Origin: Pyricularia pennisetigena
Lineage: Eukaryota > Ascomycota > Sordariomycetes > Magnaporthales > Pyriculariaceae
DNA: 64,000 nucleotides
Assembly (NCBI RefSeq): GCF_004337985.1
Contig: NC_043742.1
Location: forward strand, 8,101,136-8,165,135
Direction: 5' to 3'
This document shows positions 11,229 through 25,000 of the stretch, piece after piece. The notes under the pieces were generated by a model. That model did no database searches, was not told where the DNA came from, and saw only the letters and a list, made by a program, of their open reading frames with translations. Made by a program: the position numbers and the translations under genes. Numbering within the stretch: position 1 is the stretch's first letter; every line of letters starts with the position of its first letter.

Positions 11229-12600
11229 TTTAATTATTTGCCGTAATATATACCGAATAATAGCCGACAAAACATCTTCCCAAACATCCAAGAACAACAT
11301 CCCCAGTATTCCTACCACGTCTAATAAGGCGGTACAAAAAACCCCTGCTCGACTTAGGGACGATAGCGATAACGACGATAAAAAAAAGCAATCACGCAAA
11401 CAAATGGCCCAAACCACCCAGAAACTCCACGAATAAACGCTCCTCGCAACCTAATTTAAAAAAAAATTACAAACTTTTCGAACCGGCGTTAATATTACTT
11501 CGATTTCTGTAACAGGCGCGAAAAAATCAAATTTAACCCGCTGGCCATATTTAACGGTATACCCGGACAATTTAAAAAATATCTGGTATAAATACGCATT
11601 TATTAATATTCCATTGGGCAATTTTCCATAACGAAATAAAAAAACAATATACGCGGCCACCTTTTTCCGCGGACCAACTTGATCCTAATTCGAACCGCTA
11701 TTGCAGAGATACTCTAATATGCCCTTTTAAAAACGACGCCAGGAAATTACCGACATTTTTTCAATTTTTATAGGATACGAACGCATTTTCCGTTCCTTAT
11801 TCCGAAAACCCGACGAAAAACGATAAACTGAACGTAACCTGGCCAATTTACGACAAACTAAATCAGCCTCCGCCTAGGCAACCGAATTCAAAAGGTTAAC
11901 GACCAGGCTGAATATAACCGAAAAAGCCTAAATTTTACAATTTTACCAAAGATTGAAATTCGAAATAAAAAACGAAATATCCAAATTCGACAAACCCGAA
12001 AATTTCCTCGAATATGTCGAGTTGCTATCAAATTAAATCATAAAATTTACGAATACCGATAAAAACAACAAGGAGGACAACGAGTATTCGTCACCTCCGT
12101 ATAATAAGCTAATACGGGACGCAAATACCAATACCAGCCGAAATAACATAAAAATAACGGATAGTATTAACCCCGTTATATGGTAAAGCCGATTTATAAT
12201 ACCGCGTATAGCACCTACAGCGGTTTTATAAACTTTAATAGCATTTAATACAAAAAGCCCCGCAAGGACCCCAAAAGCGGTAAGTATTTTAAATGCGATA
12301 GAACAGGGCATTTCGCCCGGAACTGCCCCGAAAATTGGAATAAAACACCCAAGTTGCCCCTCGACCTTAGGGCAAAATCAGAAAAACCGCGAAAATTTAA
12401 CGCAATTAATTACCAACAAATAACGTCCTCGGACTAAAACGAACTAATAAACTGGACCGCATATTATAATAGCAATTATATAACCTATAATAGTTTAAAA
12501 ATGCACGCAGGATGGCATTTATAAAAACCCAAAAATACCCGGACTTTAGCAGTAGGAGACCGCGTACCTATTGGAACCAGGCCACCAGTAAACCTAGATA
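11229..12600 (+). pseudogene. Gypsy-1 gag with CCHC zinc knuckle, decayed
   Basis: The nucleocapsid motif is readable at about 12279-12326 as GKYFKCDRTGHFARNC. It is the CX2CX4HX4C knuckle, with the first cysteine turned to tyrosine by a G-to-A change. Upstream, a lysine-rich open stretch (about 11250-11436) and long helical charged segments (11800-12050) fit a capsid region. Gag packages retrotransposon RNA. The pogo-1 element separates this gene from its LTR. Many stops; not functional. Confidence 0.7.
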
Positions 12601-12959
12601 AATAAACCGCTAAATTACTCGAACCCAGGGATTTAAACACTTTAACAAAGTCAGACCCAAAACCATTACGATAAATTTACCGTATCCTAATAATCTAACA
12701 AACCCCAATAAACGAATTGAATAATAAATTAAAAAAACGAATCCAACGAAGGAAAAACTTAACCCTCGAGCCCATATAACAAAGCTGAGGAAAATAACCC
12801 CTATATATACGAAAAAAACCCATCGACCTATACCGAAACGACCAATTAGTACAATTCCTCGGAGTACCATTTCGAATACAAATACGGAATCCTACGGGAC
12901 CAATTAATCCAATTTTCGGAAACCACCCGATTTTGGACACCAAATATCCCAAATATGCG

Positions 12960-15409
12960 GAAATCATTTAGGTAAAATGTTTTCGAAATAATTGCGGATT
13001 ACATTTTAGCAAAAAAATAATGCACGATTTTTTTTCCACGACGACGCAAAATAACAAATATCTATAAAATGTATACCATTACCGACCTACCCGATTGAGA
13101 AATTCAAATAAATTTTAATACCGAACCAGCGGTGATTTTCACCCCTTGCGAAACTTACCTTATATTATATTAAAACCAAAAACGATTTCCATAGTATGAA
13201 TATACCCGAAATATATATAAAATACATATACTAACCAAAACGTAGGTATGAAAAGAAATAAAATTACGATAACCAGGTCCCGCACTAATAACCAAGATCG
13301 TGTGAGACCCCAACGTAAAAAGTAACGAAATATTTATAAACGCACGAAAAATACCCACACCAATAGGACATCCATTCAATTAAGTTAAAATTAAAAACAA
13401 TTATGTACCTCGAAATAACTAAAATAAGGCCCACGAGGCGAGCCCAACAGGTTAAGAAACTAAGACGGCCAAACGGTATAGGGTACCGGACAGCAGCATT
13501 GAAAACAGAATAAAAAACCCTAAACGTTACGCAAACTACGAAAGCAATACACGCATATATATTCCTAACCATATAGTTCGATGGGAAACTTATATTAACG
13601 TTGTTGGACAGCGGAATATAAAACAACTACATTTCGATAAAAATCGTAAAAGAAAAAACGGATACCTTAATAACAAAAGAATAACCATATGGACTGCAAA
13701 CCATTAAAAAAGGTCAATTTTATACTGGAGCGGTACCATCGAAATAAAAACGGTACACCTTTAAATGGAAGACTATAAACAAAAAAAACGAATTATTCTG
13801 GGTATTACGGAAATTGGGAATAAAAACATAATTTTAAAATTTCCTGGTTTAGAGAAAACAACCCCAAAATAAATTGGACTACCCGCCGAATCCCATAGGA
13901 AAAACACCTAATTGTTAAACGACTTCCAGCATAGTCGGGTTTATATAGGAAATATAAGGCACGGAGGGACCAAATAAAACAAATGGCGTACTTATAGGAA
14001 AGACGACCAACCCCCGAATTAATATCGGAAAAAACACGATTGTCTATAGGTTAAAACCGATCCAATTACATAATATTAACCGCGAAGAAATAAACTGAAT
14101 ACGGCAAAATCCCAGAGAAAGACCAGATTTATACACAACTATTTAACCAAAAACTCGAAACCGGATTCCCCGAATACAGCCCGTTCAACTACGAAATACC
14201 ATTAAAAAAAGCCCAGCCGAAATTCCATAAAATATACGGTTTAAATCCGACACAAATGGAAATTGTAAACGAATACCTCGAAAAAAAGTTCAAAAAAGGA
14301 TATATTACACTATCGACATCACCAACGGGATACCCGATCCTTTTCGGACCAACAAAAGCGGAAAATTACAGCTATACGTGGACTATAAACAATTAAATGA
14401 CATTATTATAAAACATTACTACCCATTCCCACTAATAAAAAAATTGCGAAATATATTTTACCAACCACAATGGTTTAGGATATAAACCTCAGACAGGCAT
14501 ATAATTTAATCCGCATAAAAATAGGCAAAAAATGGAAAACAATATCCCGCATTAAACTGAAATATTACGAACACCTGGTAATACTTTTCGGTTTTACCAA
14601 CGCCTATACAGAATTCCAAATTATAATTAGCCACGCTTCCAGGGAATTTGAACATTTTTGTCGTTATATGTTTGGACGATATCAACATTTTTTCCAAAAC
14701 GTTGAAAAAACACAAAAAGCATATCCACACAGTTGTACAAAAGCGACAAAACGCCAAACTTTTAATTCAACCCGAAAAATGCATTTTTTACAATAAACAA
14801 ATTAATCCCCTAAAATAGATTCTCGCCTCTGGAGAAATGAGGATAAAAAAATCAATAAGCCAAATAGTAAAAACATAACCCCAATTATAAAGCGTAAGAA
14901 ACGCTCGGGCATTTTTTGGCTTTGTGTTTTCGCAGATTGATTAAACATTACGGCGCGATCGCCACCCTATTAACCAATATAACCAAAAAGATTTGAAATT
15001 CCAGTGGACGGAATAAATACAACAAACCTTCGAGCAATTACGAAACGCAATACCACTGAAACCAATTTTGAAAATACTAGATCCAGCGAAACCTTTCCAA
15101 ATTAAAACCGACGTATCCGATTATGCAATCGGAGGACAATTTAACCAACGAAATAAAAAAAAGGACGCCTGCATTTTTGCGTCTTTTTTTCACAAAAATT
15201 ATATAAACCAGAACTTAATTACCATATCCACGATGAAGAATTTATAGCCATTATCCAAACATTCGAGAAATGGTAACCATAATTATCCGGAATTAAATAC
15301 GACATGCTAATTTATACAGATTATAAAAGCCCAGCCCATTTTACCACCAATAAAATATTAAACAAACGACGAATTAAATGGTTGAAACTTCTATTAGAAT
15401 TCCACTTTA
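12960..15409 (+). pseudogene. Gypsy-1 pol: protease, reverse transcriptase and RNase H, cut by insertion
   Basis: The order is that of Ty3/Gypsy. The reverse transcriptase begins about 14270. The DLRQAYNLIRIK segment lies at about 14480-14520. The fingers/palm region KWKTISRIKLKYYEHLVILF lies at about 14530-14590. The catalytic box reads CLDDINIFSK at about 14670-14700, the family's usual form being YLDD. RNase H follows, with HDEEFIAIIQTFEKW near 15230 and YTDYKSPAHFTTNKILNKRR at 15313-15372. The frame stops at FHFKTI, where the 13.8-kb transposon interrupts it, and resumes at 29265. The protease is too eroded to place exactly. Many in-frame TAA/TAG; non-functional. Confidence 0.85.
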
Positions 15410-15418
15410 AGACCATCT
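15410..15418. repeat. Target-site duplication, left (AGACCATCT)
   Basis: The 9 bases are repeated exactly at 29256-29264, immediately outside both ends of the transposon. If the terminal T of the left end is counted differently, the match can be read as 10 bp. Removing 15419-29264 rejoins the Gypsy-1 RNase H reading frame. Confidence 0.95.
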
Positions 15419-15731
15419 TAGTCTCAATGCTCAGACTAGACCCCCCTGCTTCGCAGTGGGGACCGAGCGCTCCATATACCTTTCAGCCACATGGCTTTTC
15501 GACCAATTACATTGGCCGAAAAAATCGCGCTCGTTCTAATTTAAAGACAACTTGTCGCATTTCGCCGTTTATGGCGGTACCACTAACAAAACACCCAATG
15601 CTGCGATATCGCCAACCACCATTCCCCCCGACACACAAAAAAATAAAAAATTTCTACCATTATACCATATATTTACGCACATTAACCTTTATTCGATACA
15701 TTATTAAACCAAATAAAACCCGAATCCAATA
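15419..15731 (+). promoter_or_regulatory. DUF6589-side transposon end and leader of the DUF6589-like gene
   Basis: This holds the terminus, a GC-rich box (CTGCTTCGCAGTGGGGACCG, itself nearly self-complementary at CTGCTTCGCAG), and the subterminal motif CCGTTTATGGCGG at 15565-15577. The first plausible start codon of the downstream gene is at 15732. The promoter must lie within these 313 bp or in the flank. The same first 170 or so bases occur at one end of each non-autonomous element. Confidence 0.75.
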
Positions 15732-16808
15732 ATGGAAAACACATTTCCAATAATACCAATAAATATACCCGAAAAAATATTCCCATCCGCGCAATTTATA
15801 ACCTAATATTTTACGTCCGACTTAACCCTATTACCTCCATCGATATCGCAATTACTTTCGTTTTTATCGCTATCCCAATTATTATCGCCCAATCGTATAT
15901 TCGAAAATAAATGGGAATTTAGGCCCTTTTTAATCGATTAAAAGCAATTACCGAAGGAATCCGAATCCGAAACGGAAATAAACCCCGAAACCAAATTTAT
16001 TCGCGATATTACCAAATTTTAGCGCAACCGTTACCGACGCACCAATTTTACGCAATTTATCCACGTTTGGGTAATAGCGGCAAATTTTCACGAAATTACC
16101 CGATTTACCCTATCGCGAATATTTTTTTTTAAAAAAATATTACGAAACCTTTAAATCCGAAAACGTTTACGCGTTAATGGGGTCGAATACCGTTTTAATA
16201 ATAAATTTCCTGCGCCCATTGAAACCGATTTTTTACGTAGGGAATTGCAGTAATTAATACAATATTTACGCCTTTTTAACCGGTTCGAACCTATAAATTT
16301 CCAATTTTCGGGAATAAAAAATTGTTCCGCCAAAAACGTGAACGATATGGATTGGTTTAAACAAATATTCGATACGTCCACCCAGGAAATCCCGTCCAAA
16401 ACGCCAATATTATACAAATTTATATTTTCATTATTATTGCATTCCCGGGGCCACCGCCCGTTTTATCCATCGTTACAAATTTCGAACGTGGTATACCTGG
16501 AACCAAATACCTTTTTAAAAACTATAAACCCCCCAACGTTAAAGGATTAACGCGTTATATTAATATTAGCGATTTTAACCCACGGATATTCCCCCCAAAA
16601 AAGCAATTATTTGCTACGCGCACTCGCATTATATTTTATAAATAATAAAATTCCATAACGTATTGTAAATATATTATCCGGGTTTGGAATATGTTTATTT
16701 TATAAAATTATTAAACGGTAAACCCAACAGCTTATCGCCGTTGCCCGAATACGTTATTAGCAATATCCATATTTATATTTAACTTTTACCGCGAACAGCA
16801 ATAATAAT

Positions 16809-16852
<44 letters not shown>

Positions 16853-19053
16853 ATATATAAACAAATTTAAAAAGGATCGTTCGTAACCCAATATTATCCT
16901 TCGTATATAACAATTTCAACTTTTTGGACAAAGTACAGGATTTTGGATATGGAAAACGTAACCGAATGCAAAATTTGACATCGTATCTCCTTATATTAAC
17001 GCCAGGATTTAAACGATATACGTAATCCCAATAGCACGCCACCGTACTTTTCCGCCAAAAATAGTTGCAAACGCCCGCCTTTTTACAATATCCGGACACC
17101 TATTACGAAAACGCCAAATATTATTTAATGCACCAAATTTGTGGTTTTTTATTCCCCAACCGCCCATATACGCTTAAAATAACCCTATAATACCCTACCC
17201 TCGCACGAATTACACTAATTTCCTATTTTATCCAAACCCCCGCCATTACCGAAAACGAAGGGGAATACGCAGGAATTATCCAAATCCACGAAATCTTTTT
17301 TAAACGTTTTTTAAACCTGTTACCCGACCATTTCGACTACTTTTCCGTCCTACTTTTCGTTTATAAAAATTAAAAAATAACGTTATATATCCGTGTTATT
17401 TAAAAAATTTATATTAAATTATTTTAACCTTTTAACAAAAAATAATGGATATTACCCGTACCAGCGTTTTTTTATATCGAATTTAATTTTATTAACCAAT
17501 TATAGTAATATTACGCCCCCATTATATCCATAAATATAATAGGTTTAGGGAAATATAACCAATTTTAAAAAAATAAAAAGGAGTTTTACCACGTTTTACG
17601 GCTTTTATAAAATGTATTCCGGTCCCGCATTTTATGTATTATAATTGCTGTTTTAATCCAAAACGGATTATTGGACAGGGATTAAATTTTTAAAAACGCC
17701 TTGGAAAAAGTTTTTACCGATATACCATATAATATATATATTTCCGTGGTAAACCGTATTTACGATAATATATTCGCTGGTTATATTAACGGTTTAATGG
17801 GTATTGGATTATGGGATATAAAACCCAAAATTAATATCGCTTTCCGCACGCAACGCCGTTATTTGCAAATAATTAACTTTTTATAAATAATAATAAACGC
17901 GTTCCACTAAGGAAATTACGGCGTATTGGAAATTATAATACCGTAATTGGTCCTATTTTTTTACGGTTATAAAGCAAAAAATTATGGCCCTAAAATATTA
18001 TATTTAACCTGGTTATTACGATTAAAAATTATAAATTAACCGTTGCGCACCGGGATTTTAAAATTAGCGTTCGTAAAATGTACCACGGCCGGGAGTGGAT
18101 TTAAACCGGCAAACTTAGCAATTAAGCATATTAATAGGGGTTTCGCCATGGATATTAAAAATAACCGCAATTCCACGCACGATTTGCGAAAAATATTCCT
18201 AAATTGTGCAGCGATGGGGTTAATCGCAATTACGGTGCGTAAAATATTGGAAAACATCGCCCGTATACGCATTAATAGCAAATACCACATAATGTTAACC
18301 AATTAGGATATAATCCATTATACGTATTTGTTATTCCAAAATGGTTGGGGAAGCGAAAAAGCCGAGGTATTACCCAGTTTCGATTTCGACGGCCCTAATT
18401 TATTATACCTGGGTTTAAAAGAGCTAATGGGCGACAAATTGGAGGTATTTAATTAAAAAGTCGTACGCCCTAATAGCGTACTATTTCAGGCGGATATTGA
18501 AAAAATAGGGGCAAATCCAAAGGAGGGATATAACCGGATAAACGTTTTAGATATTAATAGTATAATTAACACCGAAGGAAATTTGCTGGACGGAATATAC
18601 GAAAAATCCGACGAAAAAGGCGTATAAAATTTAAAATAATAAAAGGCAAATTACGCAAACCAAAGCGGGTAAAGGCGAGGATCGTTCCATTATAAAAACG
18701 AGTTAAATGGACGAATAACGGTAACTTTACCCGCGAATAACGGAGGTAAAACAGCGTCCGCAAAACCAGTAAATATAAACAAACAAATACCAATCGTAAA
18801 TTTGGTTTAAAATAAAATGCGAGGTATAACCTTTTCCAAAATCCTCCGCATAAATAACCCGTTTTTTATCTATTTTCCTTACCCAAATAAACTATATTTT
18901 CCATCCACCGCTAATTATAAATCCAGCAAAAAGGATTTTGGTAGTAACCGTTATTATAATACCCCATTAACCACGAATAATAAATCCATTAAACCGGATC
19001 CCAATAATAATAATTATTATAATATTATATATATAAAACCCCCAATTTTATAG
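15732..19053 (+). pseudogene. DUF6589-like gene of the helicase transposon, decayed
   Basis: I chose ATG 15732 because the frame is open after it (MENTFPIIPINIPEKIF) and it lies just inside the terminal region. Frame fragments continue at 15940-16140, 16338-16550, 17220-17370, 18043-18306 and 18817-19053, with TAA/TAG between them that mostly fit RIP of CAA/CAG/TGG. The stretch at about 16540-16720 reads AILTHGYSPQKSNYLLRALA, then NNKIP.RIVNILSGFGI. Near 16900 VYNNFNFLDKV follows. This order resembles the conserved part of fungal DUF6589 proteins (N..Q..LG.FL...P.RV...L...G..., later YDNF). The function of DUF6589 is unknown to me. As the only non-helicase gene it could be the transposase. 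The C-terminal end (18817-19053) is rich in Asn, Tyr and Pro. The domain match is from memory. Confidence 0.6.
16807..16850. repeat. (AT)n microsatellite inside the DUF6589-like gene
   Basis: Alternating TA, equivalent to 5648-5693 in the other copy. It falls between the two conserved blocks of the gene and may lie in an intron, since the coding match resumes on either side. Confidence 0.85.
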
Positions 19054-19097
19054 CATTAAACCCCAAAAGAAAAATAAAATAAAAAAACCCAAACCGA

Positions 19098-22000
19098 CTA
19101 AAAAAGACGAAAACGTTTGGTAACGTTAAATATTTTTTTAGGAATGGGTTTGTTAACGTTACGCCTCCTTTTCCGAACTGGGGTCGCGGTAAACGATCCA
19201 GGGACCGAATCGTCCTTTTCCTTATCCTTTTTTAAAATAGGTATGCAGGGTTTCCTTAACGAGTCGAATATAAATTTATCGTAATTAAGGCCAAAGTCGA
19301 TAAATGAAGAAAACGGAATAACGACCGCCAAAAGATCGGCGTTATTGTTACCAAAAATGCCTTTTTTAAACGGTTTATTAATTTCCCGGCGTTTAATAAC
19401 CCAGGAGCTAAAATCCTTTATTGGGGCCCCGATAACCCGCGCGGTCGCGGTTTCGTCGTAAAATTTATCGCTGTTTTTAATTTATTTTATTAATTTAACC
19501 ATAAACTTTTAATCCATAGTGGTAAAATCGAAATAAAGCAAATATATATGATTAATATAATTAGCAAACGTATTACGGTTACTATTTTATTCCTGGTATT
19601 GGTAATTAATATAAACTGGACCCAACGTTAAAATAAAAGCTAACGTTTTTTCCACCAGGTCCTGTTCGTTAAATTGTTTAAAAATATTTAATACGAGCAT
19701 TAAAACCAGGCGAAAATAAAATTCGCCCATGCGGCGCGTCCTGTTAAAATAAAAAGTATTGAAATGCTGGGGGGGTTTTGCTATTTAAACGAAACAGTTG
19801 AAAGGCCAAAAAAATATAATTACTATTACCTTATACGTTAGGAATTGTTTAACAATTGGAAATTGGATAAGTTTGGGGAAGCGTATGCGCGTAATATATT
19901 TAAATAACATTTATTATATATTAATAACGGTCGGAACAGTAGAAAAAGGGGCATTAACCTTCCGGAATATACGATCTTTTACCCAGTCGAAAAGGGTATT
20001 TCGCATTTCGAAAATGCGCCAAATAACAGGTTTATTTTAACCCAACCGAATTAAACGACCATGAATTTGCAATTGTATATTGGCGTTCCATATTAAAAGG
20101 ATAATAATACTAATATAATAATTGGGGTGCAAATTAAAACCAGCGCTGGAAATATTAATATTTAGGATATAAACGTTAAAACTGGAACTGGAATCGGTGA
20201 AATTAGAAACGGTTTTATCGCGTTCGGTTTGGGACAGGCCTAATCGGATAATAGCCACACCGAAGCTGGTTTTTTCCAAAATAAAAGCAATAAAATTAAA
20301 AAAATTAGCAAATATATTAAAAATTGTAATAATTATTACAAAAATGGAAAAATAATAATTATTGTAACATTTATTACAATTTAAAAACATAAAAATTGTA
20401 ACAATTGTTATAATAATTGTGGGGAAGGAAAAGGATTGTAATAACTGTTATTATATGGCCAATTTACGTTTAAATCTAAGGATTGGGGGTTATAACCAGG
20501 ACGCGTTAACCCTTTTTTTTTCCTTTATACAAATTTCGATTACGCGGGTAATAAATAGCGATTCGTTTAATATAAAATGGACCATTTTAGCCCTGCCCGA
20601 CGGAGGTAGCGTTTTAAAATTAATGCAGGTTTTCGAGTAAACCCAGTTAAAGGGACCGTCGCCGCTATATTAAATTAAAACGTCCACAATTACCGATCCA
20701 AAGCGGGTTTTTCCTTCCTATAGGCTTTTTTTAAGGCTTTGTCGGACGTTGCGGTATTTAATTTTAAAATCCATTCCTTTTAACGCCAGCATTTTACCCA
20801 ATTCCGCCGAATTAATATCCCGGGTATCGTTTTCGGCGTGGATTATTAACCAAAAAAGGTAATTAATTGCCAAAAACTGCAACAGGCGGATAAAACCTAT
20901 ATTAAAAAAAACCGAGGTTTGGCGGTTACCAATTATGGTATCCGCATTAGTGGGAATTCCTAATAAAGCGGGACCAATATCGTCGGTATTTTCGCCCACG
21001 AATACGGTAATAATATTTTTGAAAATTGTTTCGGTGTTCGTTATAACGTTTTCGAAACGGTGGCCAAATTGGAGCTTTTTAATAATAATGCTATAGGGCG
21101 GAATGCGTTTACGGGGATAAGTAACTGTACCGTTGGGTAAGGTGAGCCCGGTATCTATACCCTTACGTACCGTAAATACGCCCGTATATTTAAAAATTAT
21201 TAACGACTTTTCGTTTGGTGTAGTGGTAGGAATTATAAAATTTAAAATTCGAGGGTAAAATAGCCACCATTTCCAACCCATCGATTCGAATTTTTGTAAA
21301 AAGGTTTTAATGTTTTTATCGATATTAAAAACGACGAAATAACCACTATTTTCCCAAATATAATCGACCGTAAATATATTTTCCTAGGACAGGTTTTCAG
21401 GTCGGGCGAAAGGGATCGCAATTTTATCCCAAACCAGGGTATTAAAGCCAATAATGTCCCTAATTTTGTTAATAATCGGTGTGGTAATGGTTATACCCCG
21501 ATTAACGCAAAAGATGAGGCGAAATGCGCGGTATGTTATCGATTCGCGGTAACGGAAATATTAAATTTCGTTTCCAATTATATATTAAAAAAAGGTACCG
21601 GATAGTAAATATATAACCAAACGCCGGATATTTTTAATGTTTTCGCCCGTGGAAAAATCGGCTTTCCGACCGTTTCTGCGTTAACGGTTCCTAATAAAAT
21701 TATTTAATTTAAACAAATATATTAATATAACGAAATTATAATAATTATTACAAAAAATATTTACTGGGTATTATTTTTAATATCGGAATTATCGTCGAAA
21801 TTGTCGACGTCGGGGGGGCGCTGCTAAAAATTGGAATCGATAACTTTATCCATACATTATGGGTTAAATACCTTTTCCGCGTTATAAATTTCGTCCAATT
21901 ATTTAATTTTTCGGATTAGGAATATCGAATAAAATGTAATAATAACCGTACCCGCAAATTTGGGACTAAATTTGCGGGCGGCGAATTTGGTTAAAATATC

Positions 22001-25000
22001 GTAAAATTGCGCCTGGGTAAAAATAGCAACCGTTCGCGGGGTATCGGTAGCGCATACCTCGGCTAAACCATAATAGCATTTAACGTCGAGGGTTGGGAAA
22101 TTGGTTACTACTTTTTTAAATATTTGCGAAATAAGGCTAACCGGGACGAAAATTAAAATGGGAAAATATCCGTCGGTATTTTGGATAAATCGGTCATGTT
22201 GGTAACGGATGTACCATATATAAATTACCGTAAAATAAATAATCGTTTTTCCTGTACCCATTTCGTTGGTTAATAACCAATTTTTAAAAGTTAACTATTC
22301 CAATTTTAATAAGGTATGGGCATTTAAACCGAAAAAAAAATTAATTTAGCAAAAACAAAAATTGTAACAATAATTACAAAAGTAGGGATGGGATTATAAC
22401 AATAATTACAAAAATAGGGGCAGGATTGTGACAATAATTACAAAAATAGGGGCAAAATTGTGACGATAATTACAATTATTAGGGATAATGCATATATAAT
22501 TTACCAACCAGTTAATGGGGTAGCCAATAGCGACCAAAAGGAGCATTAAGTATATCCCAATTAAACCAAAAGTATTTGCCTTTAATTTTTTTATATTTAA
22601 AACCGACTTTATTGTCGGTATTTAAACCGTCGATAGGCAAAGTGTTTTAAAAAAGCGCAACTTTTTTATAATAGCCTAAATCGCGTCCGAATTAAAAAAA
22701 TAACCAATCCAGGGATAATTTTTAATTAAAATAGAAAATTGCGCATGGTATACCAAGGAAACCGCTAGGATTTTTTCGCGGACGTCCTCGAAAATTTCCT
22801 TTTTTGCGCGGTCTATATTAGCAAATCGATCGGCGATGGTGGATTGGGTTTGCATAAAATTGAAGAAATCGTTTTATTGGTCGTCGCCAAAAAATTTGGG
22901 ATAAAATTCGGTAATTTTTGTTTTGGGTTTGGTAAAAATAGGACGATGGAACCGCCCCTCGTCGTACAAATTATTAAAAATATTTTTAAATGTTAATAAA
23001 TCCAATAAGTGCATTTAAATTTAATTTGCACGTTTTTTTTTTTTTTTAACCGTCCGACCTTAATAGGTTTAAAACGGGACCAGGTATCGACAACGAATAT
23101 TATTATTATCCTGTTATAATAGGCGCGGTTAAAACCAAACAAATTAGCGACGTCGATGGTTTGGTCGGCTCGCGAACGGGCAACCAAACGATGTTAAAAT
23201 TGCATTAAATGCAAATTGTTTAAAACGATAACGTTGTCGGCGATGGTTACATAATCGGCGACAGCAAACAGGGTAAAAAATTGTTTAATATTAAATTTAA
23301 AAAAGTTGCGGTAATTTCCATTAAAATCGTTAGGATTTTCCTTGCTTCCAATAACGATTTTTCCCTACCGGCGAAAAATAAAATAAAAAAAATGGTAATA
23401 AATTTTAAACCAATTGTCGATATAATAACCGCCATATATATATGGTCCAAGGTTAGCGGTTTTAAATTTTAAATCGCCGTTTTTAAAATTAGGTCCGGTG
23501 GTTATTATCCGCAGGTAAATTAATATCGTGGCGAGGATTATGGGAATTATAACCGGTTTAAATTTATTTGCGAATATTTTTAACCCGGGGAGGTTAATAT
23601 TATTTTGGCGGATAAAAGGGGGGACAGGGGGTAGGCGACGCCGATTTGCCAAATTATCGAAAATGGGTTTAATACCCCTATCGTTAAATATATCCGGTAC
23701 GGAGGCCAAAATCTTTTACCAAACGGGCATTTTATTGCTTTTAATCTGTTTACCGGGATTACCTGCCTTAAAATAAGCTAAAAACCCGAATACGTCGGCG
23801 ATTAAAAATAAATTAGCCAATAATTAAAATTATACCCGTTATCCCAAAATATATAAAAGGGTAAAAGCTAAATTATAATAATTATTATATTATAGCAATA
23901 ATTGTTTAGCATTACCGCAAAAAATTGTGACAATTATTACAATATAGTAAATAGCAGGACATATTAATGCAGGGATTGTAATAATTATCGCAATCCAATA
24001 AAAGGAAATATTAACCTGTTATATTAATATATTATACTAAAACATTTATCGTTTCGTAACCAAATACGACCATTACCTCGTTTGTATTCGACGAATTACT
24101 GTTAAAATGGTATACCAAAATCTGGTTATTAACGCGTGTTTTTGCTGCGGCGACGCCAATAACGGATTAAAGGCGTTTAAGGGTTTGGGCGATTGGGGTT
24201 TCGTTCGTGTTACGGAAAATGTTATTTCCGCGACCGAACCAGGCGGGCGGGTTGGTATTATTATTAATTTTAAAGCAGTTAATATAGCTTAAATAGGGTA
24301 TAATACGAGCTATTTTAATAATATTCGTATTCCTTACCCTGCGCCAAATTATAATAATTATCGCCAATACGGATTGGTTTTTACCCAGTTAAAAATCCTT
24401 CCATAACGGGACGGGTAAACGATCCAGGAAATCCGTGTCCTTATACAATGGGAAATAATATTCGGGTTATACGAAATTTATTAATTTATTATTTGGCGTC
24501 GAATTAGGTTTAAATTGCGTCCGCGATACCGAAATAAGGTTGGTTTTAATTGGCCGAACGGTGGTGGTTTTATATATACGGGGTACGGGCGGCCTATTTA
24601 ATGGCGCGGGTACCGGGTTAATAATAATTTCCGGTTATAATACAGGGGGCCGGTTTTTGGGGTTTTTTAATGGCGGGGATAATACGCTGGTAAATGGTTT
24701 AAAAAATGCCAGGGGAGTTTGCAATTGGCGGTTGTCCAAATCCGGGGCAGGTTCGTTATAGTTATCGTTTATATTAATATTATTATCGCTTTTATTGGCG
24801 GACGCGGGGGCAGGTTGGTTATCGTTTTCGTTTATATAAATATCGTCGTTATTATAATCGACGGGGGCGGGGGTAAATTCGTTATCGCCGGCGTCCATAT
24901 CGGTATTATTTCCATTTTTATCGACGGGGGCGGGGGTAAATTTATTATCGCCGGAATCCATATTAATATTATTTTAATTATTATTATTATTATTAGGAAT

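Noticed and set aside
12610..13626. Several minus-strand hydrophobic open frames
   Set aside because: Antisense to Gypsy-1 gag-pol; hydrophobic because TpA-rich sequence read in reverse gives Ile, Leu, Tyr and Phe.
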